Positions 1 through 9,741 of a stretch of 64,000 bases of DNA are shown one piece after another (position 1 is the stretch's first letter; every line of letters begins with the position of its first letter). Source of the stretch: Tunicatimonas sp964551335. Its GTDB lineage: Bacteria > Bacteroidota > Bacteroidia > Cytophagales > Cyclobacteriaceae. Below the pieces are notes generated by a model. It saw only the letters and a list, made by a program, of their open reading frames with translations. It searched no databases and was not told the DNA's origin. Both the position numbers and the translations under genes were made by a program. The DNA is taken from contig CAZKCO010000008.1 in the NCBI GenBank assembly GCA_964551335.1, forward strand, positions 62,001-126,000, given 5' to 3'.

Positions 1-1745
1 GTGCAGCCTTTGCTAATCGCTTGGTCGATCAGTTGGATTTTGAAGCGAAAGAAGCGCAGATCATGCATATTGCCACCGATGGTGAGAGCTACGGCCACCA
101 CCACCGCTACGGCGAAATGGGTTTATCCTACTGCCTGCACCATATTGAAACTCAAACTGAGGCGGAGCTTACGATCTACGGTGAATTTTTAGAGAAACAC
201 GGCATTGAGTACGAAGCCAAGGTGATCGAAAATACGGCATGGAGCAGTACCCCGCACCTCGAGCGTTGGTCAGAAGATGGCGGGGGAAATACCGGAGGGC
301 GTCCCGAATGGCACCAACGCTGGAGAAAACCTCTACGCTCAGCGTTTGACTGGTTGAGAGACACGGTTAACCCAGTCTACGAATCCGAGATGGAATCGTT
401 TGGGGTAGATCCCTGGGAAATACGTAATCATTATATTGATGTGGTGCTCGATCGTTCCGGAGAAAATGTAGAGGACTTTATCCACCGGCATACATCCCAA
501 GACTTATCTCAGAGTGAGAAGGTTAAATTTTTAAAACTATTGGAAATTCAGCACCATGCCATGCTGATGTATACTAGTTGCGGTTGGTTCTTTGATGAAG
601 TAACCGGTATTGAAACCATGCAGGATATTCTTTATGCTGCCCGGGTGCTTCAGCTCATTGAAGATGTTACCGAAACCAATTACGAAAAGCATTTTCTGGA
701 CCTGCTATCTCAAGCTGAATCAAACATTCCCGAACATCAAAATGCGGCGGTAGCATACGAGAAGTTCGTTCGCCCCTCCATTGTCGATATGCCTCGAGTG
801 GGGGCTCACTACGCCGTTTCTTCTTTGTTTGCCTCGTATCCAGATGAAACCCGGATTTACAGTTACGATGCTAAAGCGGAAAACTTTGAAATGCACGAAG
901 CCGGTAAGTACAAACTGGCCATTGGCAAAGCGGTATTGAAGTCTGAAGTAACTCTAGAAACTGATCAGATCACCTTCGCCATTCTCCACCTCGGGGACCA
1001 TCACCTTTTTGGTGGAGTTCGTGACTACAGCGGTGAAGAAGCCTTTGAAGTCATGCGCAGTGAAGTAGTAACCGCTTTTCAGAAAAGCCGAGTACATGAA
1101 GCCATTGTTTTATTAGACAAGCACTTCGGAAGCCACAACTACTCGTTCTGGCACTTATTTAAGGATGATCAGAAGCGTATTCTAAACCAGGTATTGGAGC
1201 AAACCTTAACGGGGGTAGAAGCTACTTTCCGCAAAATTTATGAAGACAATTACTCCTTGCTTCAAGCCATGAAGGAGTTGAGCATTGAGCCGCCCAACCC
1301 GTTAAAGTTTCCGGGAGAATTTACCGTCAATGCCAATCTTCGCCGGTTGTTGCAGGGAGAAGAAGTTGATATGAGAGAGTTTAACATCCTGGCGGATAGT
1401 CTGGAACACCTTTCGGTTGATATTGATCAGGTAGGCCTTAATTATCTGGCTGCTGAAAGAATTAACCAAATGATGAATCGTCTGAAAGAAGAACCATTGA
1501 ACGACCGTTTAATGCACCGGATAGTTCAGTTCATTCAGGTTAGTAATAAAGTACACCTTAATCCTGATCTATGGGAGGCTCAGAACATTGCTTTTACCCT
1601 CCACCGTCAGCACTACCCCCAACAGTGCCAACTGCGAGAAGAAGGAGATGAAAAGTCAAGAGCTTGGTGTGATACTTTCGAGGAACTGTTTCAGGAATTG
1701 AACATCAACGTGGCCGAAGAAGCTTCAGTGCCTCAGTTAACGTAG
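1..1745 (+). CDS. GH57-like DUF3536 protein, C-terminal part
   Basis: The open frame enters from the left edge (first whole codon at base 3), so the N-terminus is missing; the first in-window start-like codon, TTG at 21, is inside the gene. The stretch HIATDGESYGHHHRYGEM near the left end is characteristic of the DUF3536 proteins that follow a GH57 (alpha-amylase-like) domain. The remaining roughly 550 residues are the helical DUF3536 region. Family members are usually about 800 residues, so about 200-250 residues lie outside. The protein is probably cytoplasmic and acts on alpha-glucan; the exact reaction is not known to me. treY and malQ follow on the same strand after 150 bases, which supports a role in glycogen/trehalose metabolism. 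That 150-base gap holds short palindromes (1832-1843, 1857-1866) and no gene. Confidence 0.85.
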   Translation, partial: AAFANRLVDQLDFEAKEAQIMHIATDGESYGHHHRYGEMGLSYCLHHIETQTEAELTIYGEFLEKHGIEYEAKVIENTAWSSTPHLERWSEDGGGNTGGRPEWHQRWRKPLRSAFDWLRDTVNPVYESEMESFGVDPWEIRNHYIDVVLDRSGENVEDFIHRHTSQDLSQSEKVKFLKLLEIQHHAMLMYTSCGWFFDEVTGIETMQDILYAARVLQLIEDVTETNYEKHFLDLLSQAESNIPEHQNAAVAYEKFVRPSIVDMPRVGAHYAVSSLFASYPDETRIYSYDAKAENFEMHEAGKYKLAIGKAVLKSEVTLETDQITFAILHLGDHHLFGGVRDYSGEEAFEVMRSEVVTAFQKSRVHEAIVLLDKHFGSHNYSFWHLFKDDQKRILNQVLEQTLTGVEATFRKIYEDNYSLLQAMKELSIEPPNPLKFPGEFTVNANLRRLLQGEEVDMREFNILADSLEHLSVDIDQVGLNYLAAERINQMMNRLKEEPLNDRLMHRIVQFIQVSNKVHLNPDLWEAQNIAFTLHRQHYPQQCQLREEGDEKSRAWCDTFEELFQELNINVAEEASVPQLT

Positions 1746-1895
1746 ACTTCAAAAGCGGTTTCCTGCCGGGACAGAAGACAGAAGTGGGTAGAAGGTATAG
1801 ATTGTAAAGTAATGACCGTCTCCTACAAACTGTTAACGTTAACCGTGAACTATTGTCAGTCGACTGTGGACTCAAAAAAGACAACCAATTAATCA

Positions 1896-4634
1896 ATGTA
1901 TCAACCTCGAGCAACCTATCGGTTTCAAATCCACGCCAATTTTAACCTGACTGATATTCGAGATCAGCTGGACTACCTGGAAGAATTAGGGATTTCTACT
2001 ATCTACGCAGCGCCTATTCTGGAAGCGAGGGTTGGCAGCACCCACGGATACGATGTGATCAACCCTCTTAGGATCAATCCGGAAGTGGGTACCAAAGAGG
2101 CACTGGTTTCACTATCAGAAGAACTTCAACGCCGAGAAATAGGCTGGATACAGGACATTGTACCCAACCATATGGCGTTTAGTACCACTAACCCCTGGTT
2201 AGCCAGTTTGCTGGAGTTAGGACCTCGTTCTCCCTACTTTACTTTTTTCGATGTTCACTGGTGGAATGATCGACCGGATAACTACGGCAAACTGATGATG
2301 CCGATACTGGGGGGTACGCTGAAAGAAGAAGTCGACCAGCATCAATTAAAGCTGTCGATGGATTCGGAGGGCTTTGCCATTCGCTATTACGAACACCGGA
2401 TTCCGCTAGCGGCTCACTCCTACGGCGAACTGCTGTCAGAAGGAAGCAAGATATCGGATGAACCGACCATCAACGCAAAGTTCTTGTCACTATTAGACGA
2501 GTACGAAAATTTGTACCCTTCGGATGACTCCCAGTTTCGTATTGGTCATTGGGAACAGTTTAAGAATTCCTGGCAGGATGTTTTTTTTGATGAGAAAGTC
2601 AGGTTAGCATTACAGCCTACCCTCGATGAGCGAAATGACCATCCTGAAACCCTGATGGCACTACTAAGTGAACAACACTTTCGCCTAGCCTATTGGAAAG
2701 AAACTGAAAAGGAAATATACTATCGCCGCTTTTTTACGGTCAACGATCTCATCTGCCTGAACATGCAGGATGAGAAGGTTTTTTCGGAATATCATCAATT
2801 GATTGCCGAACTCATCCGTAACAACGTCTTTCAGGGCCTACGGATTGATCATATCGACGGATTATTCGATCCCAACCAATACTTGGACCGATTACGAGCG
2901 CTACTGGGTGAGGAACCTTACCTGGTTGTAGAAAAAATCCTGGAAGGTGAAGAAGAATTGCCGAGCAACTGGTCTATTCAGGGTACTACGGGCTACGATT
3001 TCCTGGTCAGGGCAAATCAGCTGTTTAGCAGTAGCCAGGCTCAAAAACAGCTAACTGCTTTGTACCAAGATTGGAAATCAACTGATACATCTTATGCTGA
3101 TCAGGTTTATGATAACAAGATGTTCGTACTGAAAGAGAGAATGAAGGGCGAACTTACTAATCTGGCTCAATCACTTTACACCCTCCAGCTACTCCCGGAA
3201 ACGAATATGGCTACTGCCGAACAGTTGGAAGAAGCGCTGGCACATATATTAGTATCGTTTCCTGTCTATCGGATTTATGATAACCAGCTCCCCCTTTCTA
3301 AAGAATCTCTGCAACTTTTCGGGGAGATCTTTAACCGGGCCACAACGAAGGCTCCTCATCTGCAACCTGCATTTGATACGCTCCGCATTATTTTTAACGG
3401 AGTACCTGACAAAAGTGCGGAAACCAATACAAACACACTATACTTTATACAACGCTGCCAGCAGTTTTCCGGTCCGCTAGCCGCCAAAGGAATCGAGGAT
3501 ACCACCTTTTACCAATACAACCGGTTAGTCTCTCGCAATGAAGTGGGTGACAGCCCGGATAAACTAGGAATGACGGCCGATGAATTCCATCAGTGGGCCC
3601 GTTCGCGAGGCTTATTAACCATGAACTCTACCGCTACCCACGACACCAAACGTGGAGAAGACGCCCGAATGAGGATCAATGTTTTAAGCGAACAAGTTGA
3701 TCAATGGGCTGCACTTTGCTTGTCGTGGAAGCAGCAGTTTCAGAAATATGGACTACAAACAGACGGCAAGTCTTTCCCAACCGAGAATGATAGGTACTTC
3801 ATTTACCAGACTATCGTAGGAACTTATCCGTTCCATACCTCGCCGATTGAGGAAAACTACGCCGAGCGTTTACAGGATTACTTCTTAAAAGCCATTCGAG
3901 AAGCCAAAGTAAACAGCAGTTGGTCTAACCCTCACGAAGAGTACGAGCATGCCCTTCGCTCATTTACGCAAAATTTGTTGGGTGATAACTCATTTATCGA
4001 CTCACTAAAAGATTTTGCCCATCCATTGGCCCGAAAATCTGTTACTTATTCTTTAGGTCAGTTACTTCTTAAAGTTACTGCGCCCGGGATACCCGATATC
4101 TATCAGGGTACTGAATTCTGGGATTTAAGCCTGGTAGATCCGGATAATCGGCGACCGGTCAACTACCAGGCCCGGCAGTTTCAGTTGCAGCGGTTTCAGC
4201 AATCAAAACATTTGCTGGAACTCTCTCAGGAACTTATCGGCCGACTAGATGATCCGGCTATTAAAATGTATGCGCTGTATCGAAGTCTTCAACTCAGAAA
4301 ACGTTGGGAATCCCTGTTTGCAGAAAGCTACTACGAACCACTGGTGGTCACCGGTTCTAAATCCTCAAATGTAGTGGCATTTTTACGACGACATCTCGAT
4401 CGATTCGTGGTCGTAGTAATTCCCCGGGAGGTGGTTGGCCAGTTGCCGCAGGATAAGGACTTGGCCCTTGACCAGTTTTGGGAAGGTACTGATCTGACTT
4501 TACCTGGCTTGCCTAAAGATCACTGGCAGAACGAATTTACCGGCGAAATACTTCATACATCTACTGCCACTCTGCCACTTTCTGCTATCTTGCGGCATTT
4601 TCCGGTAGCTTTACTAACCAATCAGCAATCATGA
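1896..4634 (+). CDS. treY: malto-oligosyltrehalose synthase (GH13)
   Basis: Converts the reducing-end glucose of maltodextrin to a trehalosyl unit, the first step of the TreY-TreZ trehalose route, in the cytoplasm. The 912-residue protein has the GH13 barrel with early motif DIVPNH (87-92), the nucleophile motif LRIDHIDG (Asp318 is the predicted nucleophile), VVEKIL (Glu346, predicted acid/base) and THDTKRGED (the third acidic residue). The length is at the long end of the family. The ATG at 1896 begins YRFQ, the typical TreY N-terminus, with no leader sequence. The stop overlaps the malQ start by four bases (ATGA), so the two are translationally coupled. No treZ is in the window; it may lie to the left. 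Substrate supply from glycogen is inferred from the neighbours. Confidence 0.95.
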   Translation: MYQPRATYRFQIHANFNLTDIRDQLDYLEELGISTIYAAPILEARVGSTHGYDVINPLRINPEVGTKEALVSLSEELQRREIGWIQDIVPNHMAFSTTNPWLASLLELGPRSPYFTFFDVHWWNDRPDNYGKLMMPILGGTLKEEVDQHQLKLSMDSEGFAIRYYEHRIPLAAHSYGELLSEGSKISDEPTINAKFLSLLDEYENLYPSDDSQFRIGHWEQFKNSWQDVFFDEKVRLALQPTLDERNDHPETLMALLSEQHFRLAYWKETEKEIYYRRFFTVNDLICLNMQDEKVFSEYHQLIAELIRNNVFQGLRIDHIDGLFDPNQYLDRLRALLGEEPYLVVEKILEGEEELPSNWSIQGTTGYDFLVRANQLFSSSQAQKQLTALYQDWKSTDTSYADQVYDNKMFVLKERMKGELTNLAQSLYTLQLLPETNMATAEQLEEALAHILVSFPVYRIYDNQLPLSKESLQLFGEIFNRATTKAPHLQPAFDTLRIIFNGVPDKSAETNTNTLYFIQRCQQFSGPLAAKGIEDTTFYQYNRLVSRNEVGDSPDKLGMTADEFHQWARSRGLLTMNSTATHDTKRGEDARMRINVLSEQVDQWAALCLSWKQQFQKYGLQTDGKSFPTENDRYFIYQTIVGTYPFHTSPIEENYAERLQDYFLKAIREAKVNSSWSNPHEEYEHALRSFTQNLLGDNSFIDSLKDFAHPLARKSVTYSLGQLLLKVTAPGIPDIYQGTEFWDLSLVDPDNRRPVNYQARQFQLQRFQQSKHLLELSQELIGRLDDPAIKMYALYRSLQLRKRWESLFAESYYEPLVVTGSKSSNVVAFLRRHLDRFVVVVIPREVVGQLPQDKDLALDQFWEGTDLTLPGLPKDHWQNEFTGEILHTSTATLPLSAILRHFPVALLTNQQS

Positions 4635-6238
4635 TCACAAAACGGCGGAGCGGCGTACTACTTCATATCACCTCCCTACCTTCTCCCAACGGAATCGGTA
4701 ATTTAGGCCCGACGGCCTACCAATTTGCTGATTTCATGCAACGGTCAGGTCTTACCTACTGGCAAATTTTACCTCTTAATCCGGTAGATGAAGGAAGTGG
4801 ATTTTCCCCCTATAGCGGACTTTCGGCTTTTGCCGGTAACCCACTGATTATCAGCCCAGAACTGCTGGTGCGGGATCGGCTTTTGACAAGTTCAGATATT
4901 AAACTTAAGAAAAAATACCCTGCGGATAAAGTTGAGTTTACTTCTGTTGTTCCGCAAGTAAAATCATGGCTAAACCTAGCCTTCCAGAAATTTACCCGTA
5001 GCCGCAATAAGCGACTAAAAGGTAGTTACGAACAATTTTGTTTGTATGAAGCCGATTGGTTGGATGATTACGCCGATTATTCCTCTTTCCGTCAGCACTT
5101 TCAAGGAAAAAGTTGGGATCAGTGGCCGGATGAAATTAAAAACCGGGACGCCTTAGCTCTCGACGATTTAAGAAATGAACTTAGCCAGAACATTTACCAG
5201 GTCAAATTTGAACAATTTATATTTTTCCGTCAGTGGAACGCCCTGAAAGCATATTGTCAGAAGAAGGGGGTGAAATTTCTGGGGGACATCCCGTTTTACG
5301 TCGGTTACGATAGTGCCGATGTTTGGGCTCACCAAGAACTTTTCAAGTTAAAGAAAAACAAACTACCCAAGGCCGTGGCCGGAGTACCCCCTGACTACTT
5401 CAGCAAAACCGGTCAACTCTGGGGGATGCCGGTGTTTGATTGGAAGCAGTTAAAGAAAAAGAACTATCATTGGTGGATGCACCGCATCAATCATAATCTG
5501 GAAATGTTCGATCTGGTTCGGCTGGATCATTTCCGGGCATTCTCTGCCTTTTGGGAAGTAAAAGCTTCTGAAAAGACGGCTATCCACGGAAAGTGGAAGG
5601 ATGGCCCTCGCAGTGGTTTTTTTAAAAAACTCAAGAAGAAGCATAAACGAGTCCCCATTATTGCCGAGGATTTGGGCGATATTGATCAGCCGGTTCGCGA
5701 TTTAATGAATGAATTTGGATTGCCGGGCATGAAGGTACTGCATTTTGCCTTTGGCGCTGATATGCCCAAGAGTGGATATATTCCCCACCACCACGAGCTT
5801 AATGCTATCGTGTACACCGGAACCCACGATAATAATACCACCCGGGGTTGGTTTAAAAGACTTCGATTAGCCGACCGGAAACGTCTTGCTCAGTATCTCC
5901 AACAAGATGTTTCAGTAGATAACGCGGCTTATTTATTGAGCAGTTTGGCCATGCAATCGGTCTGCCAGCTCTGTATTGTACCGATGCAGGATTTTCTGAA
6001 CCTGGGTGAAGAAGCCATTATGAACCGTCCCTCCACCCCAACTGGCAACTGGCTCTGGCGAATGAAACCGGATGCAATTACTGCTCCGCTTATACGCCAG
6101 ATCAAAACCTTAAATCTGACCTACGACCGTTGGCCCGAACCAATTACCCCCAAAAAGGCTTCTCAGAAAACTGCCAAGAAAAAGACGAAATCAGTGGGCA
6201 AGGCTAAATCTTCGACTACCCAAGATACTGTTTCTTAA
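4631..6238 (+). CDS. malQ: 4-alpha-glucanotransferase (GH77)
   Basis: Amylomaltase that transfers maltodextrin segments between chains, in the cytoplasm. GH77 residues are visible: VRLDH with nucleophile Asp299, IAEDLG with acid/base Glu346, GTHDNNTTRGW with Asp400, and the loop motif GVPPDYFSKTGQLWG near 251-265. The catalytic domain ends near residue 505, about the normal bacterial length; an extra tail of roughly 30 residues rich in Lys, Thr and Ser follows, which is unusual and of unknown use. The ATG overlaps the treY stop by four bases. Together the genes suggest remodelling of dextrin chains to feed TreY. Confidence 0.95.
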   Translation: MITKRRSGVLLHITSLPSPNGIGNLGPTAYQFADFMQRSGLTYWQILPLNPVDEGSGFSPYSGLSAFAGNPLIISPELLVRDRLLTSSDIKLKKKYPADKVEFTSVVPQVKSWLNLAFQKFTRSRNKRLKGSYEQFCLYEADWLDDYADYSSFRQHFQGKSWDQWPDEIKNRDALALDDLRNELSQNIYQVKFEQFIFFRQWNALKAYCQKKGVKFLGDIPFYVGYDSADVWAHQELFKLKKNKLPKAVAGVPPDYFSKTGQLWGMPVFDWKQLKKKNYHWWMHRINHNLEMFDLVRLDHFRAFSAFWEVKASEKTAIHGKWKDGPRSGFFKKLKKKHKRVPIIAEDLGDIDQPVRDLMNEFGLPGMKVLHFAFGADMPKSGYIPHHHELNAIVYTGTHDNNTTRGWFKRLRLADRKRLAQYLQQDVSVDNAAYLLSSLAMQSVCQLCIVPMQDFLNLGEEAIMNRPSTPTGNWLWRMKPDAITAPLIRQIKTLNLTYDRWPEPITPKKASQKTAKKKTKSVGKAKSSTTQDTVS

Positions 6239-6351
6239 TCAACAATAGCTGTTGACTGCACCATAGGAACGGTTTGCTGCAAAAGGTTGGATTTATTGTA
6301 CAACTGGACCTTCTTTGATCGATAGTGTTCAGCCATTCCACCCCAGAAGCC

Positions 6352-8754
6352 ATGCTTAGAAATTATTGGAAAACAGCCATTCGCCGGTTGAGCCGGGATA
6401 AAAGCCTGACATTTATTAAAGTGCTCGGATTGAGTATTGGAATTACCTGCTGCTTGGTCATTTATACATTCATCTCCTATGAATTAAGCTTTGACCGGAA
6501 CCACGAAAAAGCCGAAAAAATCTACCGAGTAGTACAGCATACGCAGTATACAGATGACACATATTACTGGAGTTCTACTGCTTATCCGCTAGCTGAAGCA
6601 TTACGTTACGACTTCCCAGAAGATCTGTCTTTAGTTACTCAAACCGCAGGGCCCTTCACTCGCAACTTTGGCCTGGCTAACTCGGACAGCGAACTAGATA
6701 AGTTTGATGAAGAACAAGTACTGTTCGTTGACCCGTTTTTCTGGCAGGTGTTCGATGTAAATTGGCTACAGGGTAATCCCGAAACGGCTTTTTCAAACCT
6801 GAATTCGGCAGTTTTGACCAAAAGCCTGGCGATCCAAGTATTTGGAAAAAACAGCGTTGAAGCCAACGAAGTCGTAGGAAAAGTCCTACTTTTGAATCAT
6901 AAAAACGCTCTGCAAATTAGCGGAGTGGTAGAAGATCCTCCGGTAACCTCTTCTATCAGATTTCGGATGCTTATTCCTTACGAATTTTTCCGAATAAACA
7001 ACCCTTATTTTGCCGGAAATTGGTCGGGCAACTACCAGGGCACTACCTATGTCGTTCCCCAAACTACTACTCAAATTGAAGGACTGGAGCAGCAAATTAA
7101 TACCTGGAAAAACAAGTACCTGAACGAACAGGACCGTCAGCGGATTAGCTACGCGCTTCAACCGTTAACAGCAATCCATACCGAATCTCGGTACAGTACG
7201 AGTATCAATAGTTACACCATGCCAATGAAGCTCATCCGAGGAGCTACCTGGATCGGTATCTTCATTCTGTTGATCGCATCTATTAACTTCATCAATTTGG
7301 CAACCGCCCAGGCTTCCCGGCAGGCTCAGGAGGTAGGAATCAGAAAAGTACTGGGTGGTAGCCGAATGCACCTCTTTGTACAGTATCTTAGTGAGAACAG
7401 CCTGATTTTGGGAGTAGCAATCGCCGTATCACTGTTACTGACAACTCTGTGCCTCCGCCAAATCAATGATTTGCTTGCTGTCTTCCGGCTGGAACTATCG
7501 TTGCGTAGGGATATTATTGGAATCAGTGTTTTATTGGCTCTGATAGTAAGTGCGTTGGCTACCGTATATCCCGCAATAGTAGTATCGGCCTTTGAGCCGG
7601 TAAATGCCCTGAGGGGCAAAATCATTTCCTTTCGGGATCGGAGCTTCGGTTTGCACAAATTCTTGATCGTACTTCAATTTTCTATTGTGCTAATATTAGG
7701 AACCGCTGCGCTGGTAGTATACCAGCAACTGAGGTATTTTCAGAACGCAGACCTGGGTTTTGCTACCGATGCAATCGTCACCACCGAGGTGCCGGACGGC
7801 CGACAGGCCGAAGCACTACGAACCCGCTTACTAAATCAACCGGCGATTACCGAAGTGACATTGGCTACCGGAGCGCCTACCGCTACTGAAATCCGCAATG
7901 GTACTACGGCGCGACTACCCCACCAAACCGAAGCGGATGGTCTGGAATCAGAAATGAAAAGCATTGACCTTCATTATTTGGATTTCTATCAGCTAAAACT
8001 GATCGCCGGAAGAAACTTCACCCGAACCAGTGAACAGTTTGACGAATTTATCGTGAACGAAACGCTAATTGATGCCCTGGGTATGTCACCTGAAGACGCT
8101 CTGGGGCAGGAATTAGTCATCAACGAAGGACGGGCCACCATTGTAGGGGTAGTAAAAGATTATCACAACAATGCACTGCAGGAAGAAATAAGCCCGAGCG
8201 TCTTTATCAACTGGGACTACGGTATTTACGAAGCCGCGGTGAGGGTAGCGGGGTTGTCGGATGGGCTAAGGCAATTGAAAGAAGGCTGGGAAGCCATATT
8301 GCCCCAACGCATTTTTGAATACGATTTTCTGGACGAACAATTAGCCTCTAGCTATCTACTGGAGCAAATAATCCTGAAAGGATTTACTACGTTTGCCATC
8401 CTAGCTATCCTCATTGCTTGTTTGGGCCTGATCGGGCTTACCACTTTTAGCTTAACCCGAAGAACTAAAGAAATCGGCATCCGCAAGGTGTTGGGAGCAA
8501 CGGTGCAACATGTCTTCGCACTACTTTCCCAACAGTATCTTAAACTCATCATCATTGCGGCTGTCATTGCTGTTCCGGTTGCTAACTATTTTCTGGCTGA
8601 GTGGCTATCGGGCTTCGCTTACCGAATCACTATACCCTGGTGGTCATTCGTGTTACCCACCGCAATGGTCGTACTAATCGCCTTGTTTGCCATCAGCACC
8701 CAAACACTACGGGCTGCTACGCGCAATCCAGTGGAAAGTTTAAGGGATGAATAA
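6352..8754 (+). CDS. ABC transporter permease, FtsX/MacB type
   Basis: An 800-residue inner-membrane protein of the Cytophagales type that starts MLRNYWKTAIRRL. Visible parts: a membrane helix near residues 20-42, a long MacB-like periplasmic domain, a first FtsX block of three helices near 285-420 that contains the QEVGIRKVLGGS coupling segment, a second periplasmic domain, and a second FtsX block from about 675 to the end with KEIGIRKVLGAT. This duplicated architecture is the usual tandem FtsX permease. The frame is open from a GTG at 6325, but the ATG at 6352 gives the standard N-terminus. No ATPase gene is adjacent, so the partner is unknown. Likely role: mechanotransmission-type export of lipids, peptides or small molecules; the substrate cannot be inferred. 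Confidence 0.9.
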   Translation: MLRNYWKTAIRRLSRDKSLTFIKVLGLSIGITCCLVIYTFISYELSFDRNHEKAEKIYRVVQHTQYTDDTYYWSSTAYPLAEALRYDFPEDLSLVTQTAGPFTRNFGLANSDSELDKFDEEQVLFVDPFFWQVFDVNWLQGNPETAFSNLNSAVLTKSLAIQVFGKNSVEANEVVGKVLLLNHKNALQISGVVEDPPVTSSIRFRMLIPYEFFRINNPYFAGNWSGNYQGTTYVVPQTTTQIEGLEQQINTWKNKYLNEQDRQRISYALQPLTAIHTESRYSTSINSYTMPMKLIRGATWIGIFILLIASINFINLATAQASRQAQEVGIRKVLGGSRMHLFVQYLSENSLILGVAIAVSLLLTTLCLRQINDLLAVFRLELSLRRDIIGISVLLALIVSALATVYPAIVVSAFEPVNALRGKIISFRDRSFGLHKFLIVLQFSIVLILGTAALVVYQQLRYFQNADLGFATDAIVTTEVPDGRQAEALRTRLLNQPAITEVTLATGAPTATEIRNGTTARLPHQTEADGLESEMKSIDLHYLDFYQLKLIAGRNFTRTSEQFDEFIVNETLIDALGMSPEDALGQELVINEGRATIVGVVKDYHNNALQEEISPSVFINWDYGIYEAAVRVAGLSDGLRQLKEGWEAILPQRIFEYDFLDEQLASSYLLEQIILKGFTTFAILAILIACLGLIGLTTFSLTRRTKEIGIRKVLGATVQHVFALLSQQYLKLIIIAAVIAVPVANYFLAEWLSGFAYRITIPWWSFVLPTAMVVLIALFAISTQTLRAATRNPVESLRDE

Positions 8755-8870
8755 TTTTCACAATGAACCGGGCACCGGGCTCAGAGAACAATGTTCAGTT
8801 GGCAATTAGATTTCAGGCCTTTTCATTGCCAATTAATTGAGTGCACCTTACTTTCGGCTATTTAAATTAC

Positions 8871-9260
8871 TCAGAGAGCTTGGGTGCCCCGGTACAGTTC
8901 GGACATGGGCAAGGTGATATCAAGAGACCTTAGAATTATTTCGGCTGCTTCGCCTTCAAACCAGTGCATCTGCCGGGGCTGCTCGGAGGTGTTGCAGTAT
9001 CGGGTTTCTATTTTCCAGGTATCCTGTTCAATAAGCACCTACTCGCGAAATGATTCTAACTGGCTGTAGTGGAAAAACTTCGTACTTCGGTCTCTAGTTG
9101 CCGTACATTCACATAACACTACCAACTAAAGAATAGAATTAGTAAGGGCTTGAGTATCTTTGTCTGAACGCTGATGCGTACCACATACTACTGAGACATC
9201 GGGATAGGGATATTCTTTTTTTAAATTTGTGCCATACAACAGAAGCTGGTTGCTACAGCC
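8871..9260 (-). pseudogene. Uma2 (DUF820) family nuclease remnant
   Basis: Reading the minus strand in one frame from about 9260 to the TGA at 8871 gives a recognisable Uma2-like protein: YPYPDVSVVCG, then STATRDRS-like TATRDRSTKFFHYSQLESF, VLIEQD, and the terminal RSLDITLPMSELYRG. Two TAG codons interrupt it (9126-9128 and 9039-9041) in otherwise matching positions, and roughly the first 60 residues are missing. Uma2 proteins belong to the PD-(D/E)XK nuclease-like group and are scattered in Cytophagales and cyanobacteria; their function is unsettled. This copy cannot make a full protein. The rest of the 525-base stretch between 8755 and 9279 holds an 8-base inverted repeat (8799-8806 with 8825-8832) and nothing else that I can name. 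Confidence 0.75.
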
Positions 9261-9279
9261 TAATGTATGAAAAATAATC

Positions 9280-9732
9280 CTAGAGTTGATCCGATGCTTT
9301 ATCCTTCTTTATTTGCTTCTTAAACAAAATTTTCAGGTGCTGGGTATCATTCTGAGCGGTTCCCCGCCAGATCATCCATTCTTCCGACAGTGTAATTTCC
9401 CAGAGTTGTTGGATTTTATGAGAGACAATCCGTCCGTTTAGATCTTTTATTTCCGGCTGTAATAATTGAATCTTATCTCCGATAATTTTCCAATTTCCCT
9501 GAATACCTCTCCGCAGCTCACCCTGCCAAAAATACCCCCGATTGGTAAATACAAACTGCCTGCTTTCCAACACTTCATCTATCGCTACTTTTTCAGCTCG
9601 TGACTCAATTGTTACGATTTTCCACTGCCCAATCAACCGTTCGTAGTGCTGGTATCGATCTTCTGATTGGCAGGCAAGTGCAAGTAAAAATAAGACCAGA
9701 CTAACCGATCTCACTATGCTGTGAATAACCAT
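9280..9732 (-). CDS. lipocalin-like lipoprotein, unknown function
   Basis: The 150-residue protein begins with a hydrophobic signal that ends in the lipobox LALAC (Cys21), so it is predicted to be lipid-anchored. The body contains LIGQWKIV near residue 33 and later GNWKI and LWEI stretches, a pattern seen in small lipocalin-like or DUF4488-type domains of Bacteroidota. No precise function is recognised. Its ATG lies nine bases after the stop of the broken ExbB gene, so it was probably co-transcribed with that gene. The usual partners of ExbB (ExbD, TonB) are absent here. Confidence 0.7.
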   Translation of the reverse strand: MVIHSIVRSVSLVLFLLALACQSEDRYQHYERLIGQWKIVTIESRAEKVAIDEVLESRQFVFTNRGYFWQGELRRGIQGNWKIIGDKIQLLQPEIKDLNGRIVSHKIQQLWEITLSEEWMIWRGTAQNDTQHLKILFKKQIKKDKASDQL

Positions 9733-9741
9733 ATTCGTACC

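Noticed and set aside
1832..1866. Palindromes before treY as an operator
   Set aside because: GTTAACGTTAAC and CAGTCGACTG occur in a low-complexity intergenic phrase; no supporting promoter box or known regulator.
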